Assembly (NCBI RefSeq): GCF_016907955.1
Contig: NZ_JAFBCX010000003.1
Span: 372,001-436,000, forward strand
Direction: 5' to 3'
DNA from: Lentzea nigeriaca
Lineage (GTDB): Bacteria; Actinomycetota; Actinomycetes; Mycobacteriales; Pseudonocardiaceae
DNA length: 64,000 bases
The notes below the pieces were generated by a model. That model searched no databases. It was not told the DNA's origin and saw only the letters and a program-made list of their open reading frames with translations. Below are positions 1-7,520 of the stretch, piece by piece (within the stretch, counting starts at the first letter, position 1; each line of letters begins with the position of its first letter). The position numbers were made by a program, and so were the translations under genes.

Positions 1-163
1 CGTCGAGGGCGGGCGCGGTGGCCGTGTCCTCGAGCCACGGCTGCGCGATCTCGACGCCCTGGCTGAACGCCTCCGCGCCGGTCGCACCGGCCGGGGCGGC
101 GGTGCCGAGCAGAGCCGCGCCGAGCAGGCCGACGACCGCGGCCGTCACTGCGGTGAAACGCAT
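1..163 (-). CDS. Secreted protein, N-terminal part only
   Basis: The reverse strand opens at the ATG ending at 163 and runs off the window edge, so only about 54 residues are visible. They begin with a short basic start (MRFTAVTAAVVG), then a hydrophobic stretch and an AAPAGATGA region, a typical Sec signal peptide with cleavage expected near residue 30. The mature part begins with EAFSQGVEIAQPW. A purine-rich AAGGGGA ribosome binding site lies just before the start. The function cannot be named from this fragment; only export is supported. Confidence 0.6.
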   Translation of the reverse strand, partial: MRFTAVTAAVVGLLGAALLGTAAPAGATGAEAFSQGVEIAQPWLEDTATAPALD

Positions 164-375
164 GAAGATCCCCTTTTCGCAAGAAATGCACTGCTCTCGC
201 AGCATTTCGAGGGGACATCCACGGCGGATACATCGCCGATACACGAGCCTGCGCGGACATGATCCCGCACCGTGACCGCTGCGACCCGGCCCGATAGGCC
301 GACCAGGTGAATCCCGCCACGAAGACACGGCTCAGAGCTACCTGCAGTGGTCGGTGGTGGATAAGGCTGTACGCC

Positions 376-879
376 ATGGAGAGGCGACAGGCGGCGCTCG
401 GCTCGGCGGCGTTCTTCGTGCTGGCGCCCGGTGGCGTCGCCGGGCTCCTCCCGTGGCTGCTCACGCGGTGGCGGGTGGAGGAGCCGCTGCCCTTCTGGTT
501 GCCGCTGCGGGTGCTCGGCGCGCTCCTGCTGCTCGGCGGGCTCGCGGTGCTGATCTCGTCGTTCGCCCGGTTCGCCGCGGAGGGCCTGGGCACGCCCGCG
601 CCGGTCGCGCCGCCGGATCGTCTTGTGGTGGGCGGGTTCTACCGGTACGTGCGCAACCCGATGTACCTCGCCGTGCTGGCGTTGATCGTCGGGCAGGCGC
701 TCGTGCTGGGGCAGTTGGTCCTGATCGCCTATGCCGCCGTGGTGACCGCCGCGTTCACGGCGATGGTGCACTGGCACGAGGAACCGGCCCTGCACCGGCA
801 GTTCGGCGATCAGTACGACACCTACCGGGCAGCGGTGCCCGGCTGGCTCCCGCGGCTGCGGCCGTGGGTGTCCGGTTAG
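376..879 (+). CDS. Isoprenylcysteine carboxyl methyltransferase-like membrane methyltransferase
   Basis: A 167-residue integral membrane protein of the ICMT/PEMT-like family. Hydrophobic helices fill roughly residues 8-30, 40-65 and 100-130. The family core is clear: a GFYRYVRNPMY motif near residue 90, and near the C-terminus a WHEEPALHRQFGDQYDTYR segment followed by VPGWLPR, which together bind S-adenosylmethionine in this family. I chose the ATG at 376 because the residues before it (from 307) are basic and unlike the family. The methyl acceptor cannot be told from sequence; bacterial members act on lipids, isoprenoids or unknown small molecules. It stands alone, with a terminator-like hairpin some 190 bases downstream. 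Confidence 0.75.
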   Translation: MERRQAALGSAAFFVLAPGGVAGLLPWLLTRWRVEEPLPFWLPLRVLGALLLLGGLAVLISSFARFAAEGLGTPAPVAPPDRLVVGGFYRYVRNPMYLAVLALIVGQALVLGQLVLIAYAAVVTAAFTAMVHWHEEPALHRQFGDQYDTYRAAVPGWLPRLRPWVSG

Positions 880-900
880 GACACCCAGCACGGGCGCGAG

Positions 901-1068
901 TCCTCGCGTTCGAGGTCTACGGCCGGAACCTGCCACCGTCCGAACGGGAGCGCGGCTGGTCCGTCACGCAGCTACCCGACGGCGTTCAACGACAACGGAG
1001 AGTTCGCGGTGTTCCAGTCCTACGGCTGGTACAACCCGTTCCCGCCCGCATCCTACCCCCTGTGGTGA
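901..1068 (+). pseudogene. Orphan coding remnant (C-terminal fragment)
   Basis: Frame +1 between 901 and the TGA at 1066-1068 reads as a protein-like, aromatic-rich end (SYPTAFNDNGEFAVFQSYG, then a WYNPFPPASYPLW ending). No plausible start lies upstream in the gap. A strong hairpin begins at the stop codon, as expected after a real gene. I read it as the 3' end of a gene that has lost its front. The family is not recognised, and chance cannot be excluded. Confidence 0.3.
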
Positions 1069-1097
1069 CGGGGAGGCTGGAGCACCAGTCTCCCCGT
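1068..1097. terminator. Bidirectional hairpin terminator
   Basis: ACGGGGAGGCTGG and CCAGTCTCCCCGT pair over 13 positions (one G-U) around an AGCA loop. The hairpin lies between the stop at 1068 on the plus strand and the stop of the minus-strand gene at 1105, so it can serve both directions. Confidence 0.65.
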
Positions 1098-1104
1098 GCG
1101 CCGG

Positions 1105-1587
1105 TCAGACAGCGAAGAACGTCCGTGACACGTCGGCGACCGAAGTGCTGACGTTGTTCGTCGTGTCGGTGAGCACGATGTTGCTGTACGAGACGCTCGC
1201 CAGCACCAGCCGCTGACCGTTCGGGCAGCTGAACGAGCCGGCGGAGATCGGGCCGGCGGACAGACTCGCCGTCACGCGGCCGTTCTTCGGCTGGAACGTC
1301 CCCCCGGCCGAAACCTCGGAGTTGAACGTCTCCTTGTTCGCGGCCTGCGGGTGGTTTCCGCCGCCGTTGATGCACGCGTACGTCGCGGTCGCGTCGGCCG
1401 TGAGCACGTAGTCTATGTTCTCGTTGCCCAGACCCCGCTCGTCGAAGTTGACGACGAGCGCGCCCGAGCCGTTGACGCTGCCACTGGCCGAGTGGAACTT
1501 CGGGGCGTCGGCCCCGGCAGGCGTGACAACCATGAGCAGTGCGGCGACGATCGCCGCGAACAGCGTGAAAATGCTGCGTGGACGCAT
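1105..1587 (-). CDS. Secreted protein of unknown function
   Basis: 160 residues. A signal peptide is plain: MRPRS start, a hydrophobic core IFTLFAAIVAALLMVV and a TPAGADA cleavage region near residue 27. The mature part is rich in Ser, Asn, Gly and Thr and predicted to be mostly beta strand. Only two cysteines are visible, one in TYACINGGG and one in SFSCPNGQ, which could form a disulphide outside the cell. A GGAAGAAAGG ribosome binding site supports the ATG at 1587. No family is recognised. It is a single-gene unit ending in the hairpin at 1068-1097. Confidence 0.7.
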   Translation of the reverse strand: MRPRSIFTLFAAIVAALLMVVTPAGADAPKFHSASGSVNGSGALVVNFDERGLGNENIDYVLTADATATYACINGGGNHPQAANKETFNSEVSAGGTFQPKNGRVTASLSAGPISAGSFSCPNGQRLVLASVSYSNIVLTDTTNNVSTSVADVSRTFFAV

Positions 1588-1773
1588 GACCTTTCTTCCT
1601 TTGAACGCTCCTTTTCCCGCGCAAAGCCGCCAAAGACGCTACCCCGAATGGGCGAGTGGCAGCAGGGTCGTCCGGCCTAGTTCGTTCAGTCCAACGACAG
1701 GTGGGCAAGGCTCCGTTAGTCCACATCGGCCTCGATGGCAAGGACTTGGCACAATGCCTGAACTTCGTTCAAG

Positions 1774-2436
1774 ATGCCGCGCGTGCAGAGTGCGGCGGGC
1801 TTCGGCGACAGCGGCGAGATCTCCGGTGTCGTGTGGTCGCCGCGACGGTCGAGCGCGGGAAGGTCCATTGCGGACACCGGCGCCGAGGCGATGCTGACCG
1901 CGGCGCGCCGGGGTGACGAGGACGGCTTCCGCGCCCTCTACCGCGAGGTTCAGCCGAAGTTGCTGCGGTACCTCCAGGTGCTGGTGGGAGCGGACGCGGA
2001 GGACGTGGCTTCCGACGCGTGGCTGCAGATCGCACGGGACTTCGGATCGTTCCGCGGCGACGTGGACGGATTCCGCGGCTGGGCGACGACGATCGCCCGC
2101 AACCGCGCGATGGACCACCTGCGCCGTCAGCAGCGGCGCCCGGTCGTGCACGGAACGGTCGAGGACGTGGCCGAGCCCGCCGGTCCGGAGGACACCGCCC
2201 AGGCCGCGGTCGATTCGGTGGCCACGGACGCGGCGCTGGCGTTGATCGCCAGGCTGCCGAGGGACCAGGCGGAGGCCGTGCTGCTGCGGGTCGTCGTCGG
2301 CCTGGACGCGAAGGCCGCCGCCAAGGTGCTCGGCAAGCGCCCAGGCGCCGTCCGGACCGCGGCGCACCGGGGCCTGCGCACCCTGGCCGCACACCTCGAC
2401 AAAGCTCCCCCACCAGGGCGAACACCATCGGAGTGA
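1774..2436 (+). CDS. ECF-type RNA polymerase sigma factor
   Basis: The region from about residue 40 matches a compact sigma-70 factor: sigma-2 with FRALYREVQPKLLRYLQ and AEDVASDAWLQIARD, then WATTIARNRAMDHLRR (region 2.4), a linker, and sigma-4 with ALIARLPRDQAEAVLLR and the helix-turn-helix KAAAKVLGKRPGAVRTAAHR. It should direct RNA polymerase to a small set of promoters in response to an envelope or other signal. The start is uncertain: 1774 is the longest reading, but residues 1-38 do not resemble the family and the ATG at 1891 is a strong alternative. The next gene, 34 bases on, is a membrane protein likely to act as its partner or anti-sigma factor. Confidence 0.85.
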   Translation: MPRVQSAAGFGDSGEISGVVWSPRRSSAGRSIADTGAEAMLTAARRGDEDGFRALYREVQPKLLRYLQVLVGADAEDVASDAWLQIARDFGSFRGDVDGFRGWATTIARNRAMDHLRRQQRRPVVHGTVEDVAEPAGPEDTAQAAVDSVATDAALALIARLPRDQAEAVLLRVVVGLDAKAAAKVLGKRPGAVRTAAHRGLRTLAAHLDKAPPPGRTPSE

Positions 2437-2470
2437 CAAAAAACGAGGCCCTGACGCTGAAGGACATGAG

Positions 2471-3127
2471 ATGAGCAACCACCGATTCCGCCGCATCAGC
2501 CGGCGCACCGCGGAGCGACTGCTTTGCGACGCGCCCGGCCGGACGCGGGCCACCGGGCACGACCGCCTGAGCGAAGTGCTCGCGGCGGCGTCCGCCCCGG
2601 CCCGCGATCGCGAGCTGACCGGTGAGCAGGCCGCCCTGGCGGCGTTCCGCGCCGCTCGTCTCGCCACCGCCCCTCAGCGACGGAGACCCCGGATGCTCAA
2701 GATCGCCTTGGCGAACGTGCTGACTGTGAAGATCGCCGCCGTCACGGCAGCCGCCGCGGGCGGCATCGCGCTGGCTGCCGCGACGGGAACGCTGCCAGGC
2801 CAACGGCACGAAGAACCTTCGCCGGCCGCCGACACGAACGTCGTCGCCACGACGTCCGTGACGACGAAGGACAAGCCGAACAGCCCGGACAAGAAGCCGG
2901 ACAACAGCGCTTCTCCCTCGCCCTCGCTGAAGGGGCTGTGCCAGGCCTACACCGCCGGCGCCGGATCGGAACACGGCAAGGCGCACGAGAACCCGGCGTT
3001 CAGCGCGCTGATCACGGCCGCGGGCGGTGCCGACAAGGTGCCCGCCTTCTGCGCCGACCAGCTGGGCGAGAAGCCGGGCAAGCCCGACCACACCGCCCCC
3101 GGCAAGCCCACCAAGCCGGAGCGCTGA
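2471..3127 (+). CDS. Single-pass membrane protein next to the ECF sigma factor
   Basis: 218 residues with a basic cytoplasmic N-terminal half (1-75), one transmembrane segment at about 83-105 (VKIAAVTAAAAGGIALAAAT) and an extracytoplasmic tail. The tail has a Ser/Pro/Lys-rich linker and a small domain with two cysteines (LKGLCQAYTAG and PAFCADQLGEKPG). Architecture and position immediately after the sigma gene suggest an anti-sigma or signal-relay role. No zinc-binding HxxxCxxC motif is present, so it is not a classical ZAS protein. A GAAGGACATGAG ribosome binding site fixes the ATG at 2471. Function is inferred from context only. Confidence 0.65.
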   Translation: MSNHRFRRISRRTAERLLCDAPGRTRATGHDRLSEVLAAASAPARDRELTGEQAALAAFRAARLATAPQRRRPRMLKIALANVLTVKIAAVTAAAAGGIALAAATGTLPGQRHEEPSPAADTNVVATTSVTTKDKPNSPDKKPDNSASPSPSLKGLCQAYTAGAGSEHGKAHENPAFSALITAAGGADKVPAFCADQLGEKPGKPDHTAPGKPTKPER

Positions 3128-3261
3128 CGCACACCAGCACACGTCCGGCGACCCGATTGCTCTCCCACTCCCTCACCGGGTCGCCCATTCCAGGACGGGC
3201 GGCGGCCTGCCCCACACGCCGCCGCTCGTCCACCCCTTCGCCGCCCCGCAGGAGGAGAGCC

Positions 3262-3531
3262 ATGTCCGACGACATCTGTCCGCACGTTGTCTCAGCCGGC
3301 AGCTACCTGCTCGAGATGCTCTCCCCCGAGGAGACAGCGGAGTTCCGGCAGCACAGCAGGCACTGCCTGCACTGCCAACGGGAAATCGTGGCGCTGATGC
3401 CGGGAGCCCTGTTCCTGCAGGAGCTCAGGGCCGACATCCTCGCGGCCAACCGGCGCCTGTGCGCCGAACGCCCGGTGCTGTCGACCGTCGCCGCGCGGGA
3501 GCCCTGGTGGGGCCCCGCCTGTCAGGCGTGA
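3262..3531 (+). CDS. Small putative zinc-finger (zf-HC2 type) protein
   Basis: 89 residues, soluble. A HSRHCLHCQREI segment near residue 36 gives the H-x3-C-x2-C pattern of anti-sigma zinc fingers, preceded by SYLLEMLSPEETAEFRQH, which matches the usual helix before the zinc site. An unusually strong AGGAGGAGAGCC site fixes the ATG. In this family the cysteine pair can sense redox state and hold a sigma factor. Being 130 bases after the sigma-factor pair, it may be a third part of the same switch. It lacks the membrane helix of many relatives. Confidence 0.65.
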   Translation: MSDDICPHVVSAGSYLLEMLSPEETAEFRQHSRHCLHCQREIVALMPGALFLQELRADILAANRRLCAERPVLSTVAAREPWWGPACQA

Positions 3532-3540
3532 CCAGTGGCT

Positions 3541-3698
3541 CCCTCACCACCAGCGTCGTCGCCAGCTCCATGTGCAACGCCTCTGGCTGATGGCCGTCGA
3601 GTACCCGCATCAGCCGGGTGACGGCGATCCTTCCCATTTTCCTGCAACGGTTGCCGGACGGTCGTCAGCCGTGGGTCGGTGGCCTCATCGAGGTCGGC
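3541..3698 (-). pseudogene. LacI-family regulator, C-terminal remnant with frameshift
   Basis: On the minus strand, ADLDEATDPRLTTVRQPLQE (from 3698) followed, after a one-base frameshift in an AAAA run at about 3635-3640, by MGRIAVTRLMRVLDGHQPE and ATTLVVREPLVT reproduces the conserved end of LacI-type sugar-responsive repressors (…PLTTVRQP…MGR.AV..L…). The DNA-binding domain and most of the sugar-binding domain are absent. It occupies most of the otherwise empty stretch 3532-3837. Confidence 0.7.
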
Positions 3699-3802
3699 GG
3701 CCTTGTCACGGCAATGCCTGGACATGATCGGAAACAACGCGGGCGATGGCGCGAGGCTGCAGATCCGGTCGTGCACCGGCGGGGCGAACCAGAGGCAGAG
3801 TT

Positions 3803-3828
3803 GCTTTGAGGTCATGCCGTCCGGGTAA
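3803..3828 (+). promoter_or_regulatory. Sigma-B/F-type promoter of the 3838 gene
   Basis: GCTT at 3803-3806, 16 bases, GGGTAA at 3823-3828. The hexamer ends 9 bases before the ATG, so the mRNA should be essentially leaderless. Confidence 0.55.
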
Positions 3829-3837
3829 CCGGGCGGC

Positions 3838-3966
3838 ATGACCGATCCATTGAACCCCGAAGCACCTCACTCCCCCGGCACGCCCAGCCTCGACGATCTC
3901 GAGACCCCGGAACCCGAGGTGCCGCAGCAGGAAACCGACGACGAGGCGAGTGAGCCGCCGGACTGA
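3838..3966 (+). CDS. Small acidic protein (42 aa)
   Basis: A 42-residue, highly acidic, proline-rich protein (MTDPLNPEAPHSPGTPSLDD at the start, many E, D and P after). No hydrophobic segment and no predicted fold; likely disordered. There is no Shine-Dalgarno sequence. Instead a GGGTAA element lies 9 bases before the ATG, the arrangement shared by many genes in this window, which supports both its reality and leaderless expression. Function unknown; membership of the stress regulon is inferred. Confidence 0.6.
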   Translation: MTDPLNPEAPHSPGTPSLDDLETPEPEVPQQETDDEASEPPD

Positions 3967-4039
3967 TCAGCACACGGGTGGCGATCAGGCGGGCCGCCGT
4001 GAAGGCGAAGCGCTCCTCTCCCGAGTACAGCTGCCAGAG

Positions 4040-4064
4040 GCGTACCCAGCGGCACAGCGGATAC
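4040..4064 (+). promoter_or_regulatory. Possible sigma-B/F-type promoter of the DUF6221-like gene
   Basis: GCGT at 4040-4043, 15 bases, GGATAC at 4059-4064 (one change from GGGTAC), ending 9 bases before the ATG at 4074. Weaker than the other sites but with the same geometry. Confidence 0.4.
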
Positions 4065-4073
4065 CCCTCCGGC

Positions 4074-4391
4074 ATGGACACCGACGAACTGCGGCGATTC
4101 GTCCTCGTACGACTGGCGGAGGACGAGGAGCGGCTGGCGCAGGAGAAGCTGCCGCTGCTCGACGAGGCCGAGGGCAGAGGCAGGCTGCGGATCATCCGCT
4201 CGGACGACGGGTCGGGGCTGCTGTTACTGCCCGGCCCGATCCAGGCGGCGGAGGAACGCGTGCCGGTGCCGTTCCCGGAGAAGTTCCCCTTGCTGCGGGC
4301 CGAGGTCGAGCAGACCCACGACGAGGCGCTGCTGCGACTGCTGGCCGCCGCCTACGACACCCACCACGACTGGCAGGAGGAGTGGCGATGA
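4074..4391 (+). CDS. DUF6221-like small protein
   Basis: 105 residues, acidic and helical (MDTDELRRFVLVRLAEDEER start; AYDTHHDWQEEWR end). I recognise it as DUF6221-like, a family of unknown function common in actinomycetes. No membrane segment, signal or catalytic motif is visible. No clear ribosome binding site precedes the ATG; a GGATAC element sits 9 bases upstream. The stop overlaps the next ATG (ATGA), so the two genes are co-expressed. Confidence 0.6.
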   Translation: MDTDELRRFVLVRLAEDEERLAQEKLPLLDEAEGRGRLRIIRSDDGSGLLLLPGPIQAAEERVPVPFPEKFPLLRAEVEQTHDEALLRLLAAAYDTHHDWQEEWR

Positions 4392-4546
4392 CGACGCCGG
4401 AGCCCGATCGCGACACGGCCGAGAGCGAACTCGAGGACGCCGACATCGGCTCCGAGCACACGCGGCCGACCTACGCCGACGAGAATCCCGGCGGACCGCA
4501 CCGGGGACCCGACGAGTCCGAGCCCGACGACGAGGGCGGCCTGTAG
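4388..4546 (+). CDS. Small acidic hydrophilic protein (52 aa)
   Basis: 52 residues, about a third Asp or Glu, with no hydrophobic core (start MTTPEPDRDTAESELEDADI). It overlaps the preceding DUF6221-like gene by four bases and is clearly translated with it; GGAGGAGTGGCG before the ATG is a good ribosome binding site. It is probably disordered and resembles the 42-residue protein at 3838 in composition. Function unknown. Confidence 0.55.
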   Translation: MTTPEPDRDTAESELEDADIGSEHTRPTYADENPGGPHRGPDESEPDDEGGL

Positions 4547-4748
4547 GTCACCAGGAACGGCGTCGGCTGCTTGACGCCGCGCCCAGCTGATGCGGCCGGG
4601 TTGCCTCGGCACCCGCACCGCCTGCTCTTCCGCTTCCGCCGCAACACGTTCCCGCACATCTCTCACGACGTACCTGGCCTGGCCGGCCGCTTCACCGGGT
4701 GCCGCGCGACCTCGCCCTTGGCCGTGCGAGCTCCGCACTACCCGTGAC

Positions 4749-5114
4749 TCAGCACATCTCCTCAATGGCCGTCCGCACGTCCCGGTAGAGGCGCAAAACG
4801 CCATCGATGCCGCTCAACGTCAGAACGTGGCGCGAGTACCCCTCGGCGACGACGGCGAGCATGGATCCCACCGAGCGGGCGTGGGCGTGGTTGCGCAGCA
4901 CCAAATGGATGCCAGCCGATCCCATGAACGCGACCTGGCTCAGGTCGAGGACGAGCAGACGTGGTTTGGCGGCGAGCTGAGCGGTGACCTCGTCCTGGAC
5001 CACCTGGTCGGTGCTGAGGTCGATCTCACCGCGAACGGAGGTGACGGGCACCTGGGCGTCGACATAGATCGTCTGAACCCAAATTGGTAAAGGGGTATGC
5101 GCGTGCATGGCCAT
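4749..5114 (-). CDS. STAS-domain anti-anti-sigma factor
   Basis: 121 residues forming a single STAS domain: VTSVRGEIDLST, then LLVLDLSQVAFMGSAGIHLV. The Ser of GSAG is the position phosphorylated by anti-sigma kinases of the RsbW/SpoIIAB type. Unphosphorylated, such proteins bind the kinase and release a sigma-B/F-type factor. The ATG at 5114 is preceded by AGGGAAGAG; the longer reading from 5159 has no such site. A perfect sigma-B/F-type promoter lies about 175 bases upstream, so this antagonist seems to be part of the regulon it controls. No kinase or sigma partner is in the window. Confidence 0.85.
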   Translation of the reverse strand: MAMHAHTPLPIWVQTIYVDAQVPVTSVRGEIDLSTDQVVQDEVTAQLAAKPRLLVLDLSQVAFMGSAGIHLVLRNHAHARSVGSMLAVVAEGYSRHVLTLSGIDGVLRLYRDVRTAIEEMC

Positions 5115-5286
5115 GTCGGTGCTCTTCCCTGCCGCGTGTGTCAGGCACCGCGGGGTCAAGAACTCCGCGGTGTCCCTGTCACGTAGCCGGGCAACGCCTG
5201 TCTAACATCCATGTGCGAAAGCAGCCAACCAGTGAACTGGTCGCGATAGAGCGGTTCACAACGCTCCTGCCACGTATCAGACCAGA

Positions 5287-5312
5287 GTACCCCTGATCGC
5301 TCGGCCCGAAAC
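5287..5312 (-). promoter_or_regulatory. Sigma-B/F-type promoter of the STAS gene
   Basis: On the minus strand, GTTT (5312-5309), 16 bases, GGGTAC (5292-5287): a full consensus match. It leaves a leader of about 165 bases before the ATG at 5114, unlike the leaderless sites. It lies in the 281-base gap 5115-5395, in which nothing else was seen. Confidence 0.65.
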
Positions 5313-5395
5313 GGTGCGCGCGGCTCGCTCGCCGTACTCCTGCTGCCGTTCAGCGCTCATGCCGACCAGTCACCCTGGACCGGCCTGCGTGAACG

Positions 5396-5824
5396 TCACG
5401 AGTCGCTGGCCCTTGGCGACGGAACGAAGGCGGCGAAATCGCGGTTCGCCTGGCCTTCCGTACGCTCCCGGCAGAACAGGCTCTGCGCCCAGTGCACAAC
5501 CGCGGTGGGCTCAGGCCGCGGATCGCCTGCCATCCGTGCGACCACCACCAGCTCGCCACCGCGGTCCTCGACCGCCGCCGACCAGCCGCTGAGCTCGTTC
5601 CACAGCAACGCCACGTCGTGGTCCGGGAAGTCCGGCAGCCGTCCGTCGAGTGCCACGTACGCGCTGGCGCGTGGTTCTGTCTCTACGAACGAGCTGTCAC
5701 CGCGTAGTCCGAATGCCGTGACCACATCGCTCACATAACGCCGTGTCCGGCGTGCCGTCTCGTCGTCGAAGTCGAAGGTGACGTCGATCTCCGCGTCGAA
5801 GTCGGCGGTCATGTCGCGGTCCAT
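5396..5824 (-). CDS. DUF6292-like protein
   Basis: 142 residues, acidic, mixed alpha/beta. Recognised as DUF6292-like by the central block (RRYVSDVVTAFGL, then LPDFPDHDVALLWNELSGW and VVVARMAGDPRPEPTAVVHW), a family known to me from Pseudonocardiaceae and of unknown function. A GGAGG site 9 bases before the ATG at 5824 decides the start; reading on to 6106 would run through the promoter and into the inverted repeat. It is monocistronic with a consensus sigma-B/F-type promoter. Confidence 0.65.
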   Translation of the reverse strand: MDRDMTADFDAEIDVTFDFDDETARRTRRYVSDVVTAFGLRGDSSFVETEPRASAYVALDGRLPDFPDHDVALLWNELSGWSAAVEDRGGELVVVARMAGDPRPEPTAVVHWAQSLFCRERTEGQANRDFAAFVPSPRASDS

Positions 5825-5872
5825 GCCAGCAGTGCCTCCGTTGGCCGAACGAACCCGTTGTGCGCGCGGTGG

Positions 5873-5898
5873 ATACCCCTGCGGGGTGTCGGTGAAAC
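5873..5898 (-). promoter_or_regulatory. Sigma-B/F-type promoter of the DUF6292-like gene
   Basis: GTTT (5898-5895), 16 bases, GGGTAT (5878-5873) on the minus strand, about 48 bases before the ATG, with a conventional ribosome binding site in between. Confidence 0.65.
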
Positions 5899-5968
5899 CC
5901 TGCTCGGGGCTAGCGCGGGTCGCCGTTCCAGCGTGGTTGCGTGGGCTTTTGACGAGCGCTGGTTTCGG

Positions 5969-6165
5969 CATCGCCGCTTCGCGACGATTGCGATTGGCGC
6001 TGGCGCTTGACTTCGGGGCCCTTGCGAGGAGCTGGTCGGCCTTTAAAAGCCGGGCATAAAGAGCCCGGCCGATCCGAACACGGTAGCACCTCGCACCCAA
6101 AGTCAAGCACCAATCGCGAGCGTGCGTGGTCGCGTGAGGCGGTCGGGTTCCGGAAATTACCGCTT
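5969..6165 (+). repeat. Long inverted repeat, left copy
   Basis: About 197 bp that recur, inverted, at 7708-7900 with roughly 90% identity by eye; the main difference is a 6-base duplication (ggcgct) here. The unit is itself foldable: GCTTGACTT…GCGAGG near its start pairs with CCTCGC…AAGTCAAGC, and GCCGGGC-ataaaga-GCCCGGC makes an inner stem. It fills most of 5825-6261, between the DUF6292-like promoter and the DUF222/HNH gene. Confidence 0.8.
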
Positions 6166-6261
6166 CCCGGTTCTGAATCGGTGCCGCGGGTCTGGCGATT
6201 CACTCGATGGTGTTCATTTTCGGCCCCGATATTCACGTGATCTTGCGGTAAATTAGAACAC

Positions 6262-7473
6262 GTGAGCGACCCCAGCCTTCCCCTCCTCTCCACCGGCGAG
6301 CTGCTGCGCGGCATCGTCGACGAGGTAACGGAATCCCGGGCCCGCGATTATGCGATCATGCAGAAAATCGCCGAATTGAACCGGCGCGGCGCCGCCACCG
6401 AACTAGGCTACAAAAACCTTCCGCTCGTGCTGCGGGACGCGGTCCGCTGGGACAAGAACACCGCCACACGGTGGGTCGAGCAGGCCGCGAAGCTGAGCGG
6501 TGAGATCACCCCGACCGGCAGCGAGATCACCGCCCGGCTCCCGATCACCGCCACGGCCGCCGCCGAGGGCGCCCTGTCGATCGAGCACGTCGCGGTGGTC
6601 GCCGAGGCGATGCAGACCCTGCCCGCCGACCGTGAGACGCAGCTGGTCGACTACGCCCGCCAGTTCGAGCCCACCCTGGTCCGCGCCCTGGGCAACAAGC
6701 TGATCTACGGGTTGTTCCAGAACGACCCCGAACCCACAGACCCCCAGCCCGAACCCGCCTGCTCCCGTAACCGGCTGACGCTGCGCCAGACCAAGGACGG
6801 GGTGGTGAAGTACGCCGGGACGATGGACCCGGTCACCGGCGCCACGCTGATGGCGGCACTGGGCCCGCTGGCCAAACCCCGCCCGACCACCGCCGAAGGC
6901 CCCGACCCGCGCACGCTGGACGAGCGGCAGGGCGACGCCCTGGCCGAACTCCTCGACCTGGTGCTGCGCGCGGACGTGCTGCCCGAACACGGCGGCGAAG
7001 CCGTCGCGCTGACGGTGACCGTGGACTACGACCACCTGGCCGAGCAGGCCGGGGCGGCGACGCTGGACAACGGCGTGCACCTCCCCGCCGACCAGATCCG
7101 CCAGCTCGCCTGCAGCGCCGGCATCCTCCCGATCGTGCTGGGCAGCCGCTCCCAGCCGCTCAACGTCGGCCGCCGGTCCCGGCTGTTCACCTCCGCCATC
7201 CGCCGCGCCCTGGTCGCCCGCGACCACGGCTGCGCCTTCCCCGGCTGCACCCGCCCCCCGAAACACTGCGACGCCCACCACATCCAGCACTGGGCCGACG
7301 GCGGCGACACCTCCCTCAACAACGGCGTCCTGCTATGCCGCCACCACCACACCCTCATCCACCGCAGCGGCTGGGACGTCACCATCGAACACGGCATGCC
7401 GGTCTTCTACCCGCCCGCCTGGCTCGACCCCGAACGCAGACCCAGACGCAACCAGCTCCACACCGCCGCCTAA
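6262..7473 (+). CDS. DUF222 / HNH endonuclease (13E12-repeat family)
   Basis: 403 residues. The N-terminal two thirds match DUF222 (helical; GYKNLPLVLRDAVRWDKNTA, later VDYARQFEPTLVRALGNKL). The C-terminal part is an HNH nuclease: LVARDHGCAFPGCTRPPKHC, then DAHHIQHWADGG and LLCRHHHTLIH give the zinc cysteines and the catalytic His-Asn-His set. The gene starts with GTG and has no obvious ribosome binding site. Members are multi-copy in mycobacteria and relatives and are suspected to be mobile. Here the gene is enclosed by two inverted repeats of about 195 bp, so the whole 1.9-kb unit looks like a cassette. Confidence 0.85.
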   Translation: MSDPSLPLLSTGELLRGIVDEVTESRARDYAIMQKIAELNRRGAATELGYKNLPLVLRDAVRWDKNTATRWVEQAAKLSGEITPTGSEITARLPITATAAAEGALSIEHVAVVAEAMQTLPADRETQLVDYARQFEPTLVRALGNKLIYGLFQNDPEPTDPQPEPACSRNRLTLRQTKDGVVKYAGTMDPVTGATLMAALGPLAKPRPTTAEGPDPRTLDERQGDALAELLDLVLRADVLPEHGGEAVALTVTVDYDHLAEQAGAATLDNGVHLPADQIRQLACSAGILPIVLGSRSQPLNVGRRSRLFTSAIRRALVARDHGCAFPGCTRPPKHCDAHHIQHWADGGDTSLNNGVLLCRHHHTLIHRSGWDVTIEHGMPVFYPPAWLDPERRPRRNQLHTAA

Positions 7474-7520
7474 CCCCGACCACGAGGGACACGAGCGGAC
7501 CCCACCACCCACGTCGACCG

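Noticed and set aside
4547..4748. Possible small gene on the minus strand with a GGGTAG element at 4739-4744
   Set aside because: A helical Ala/Glu/Arg reading exists but has no good start, no -35 match and no recognised family; the stretch is left unannotated.
5092..5097. GGGTAT on the plus strand inside the STAS gene
   Set aside because: No -35 tetramer at the right distance and no gene downstream in that direction.
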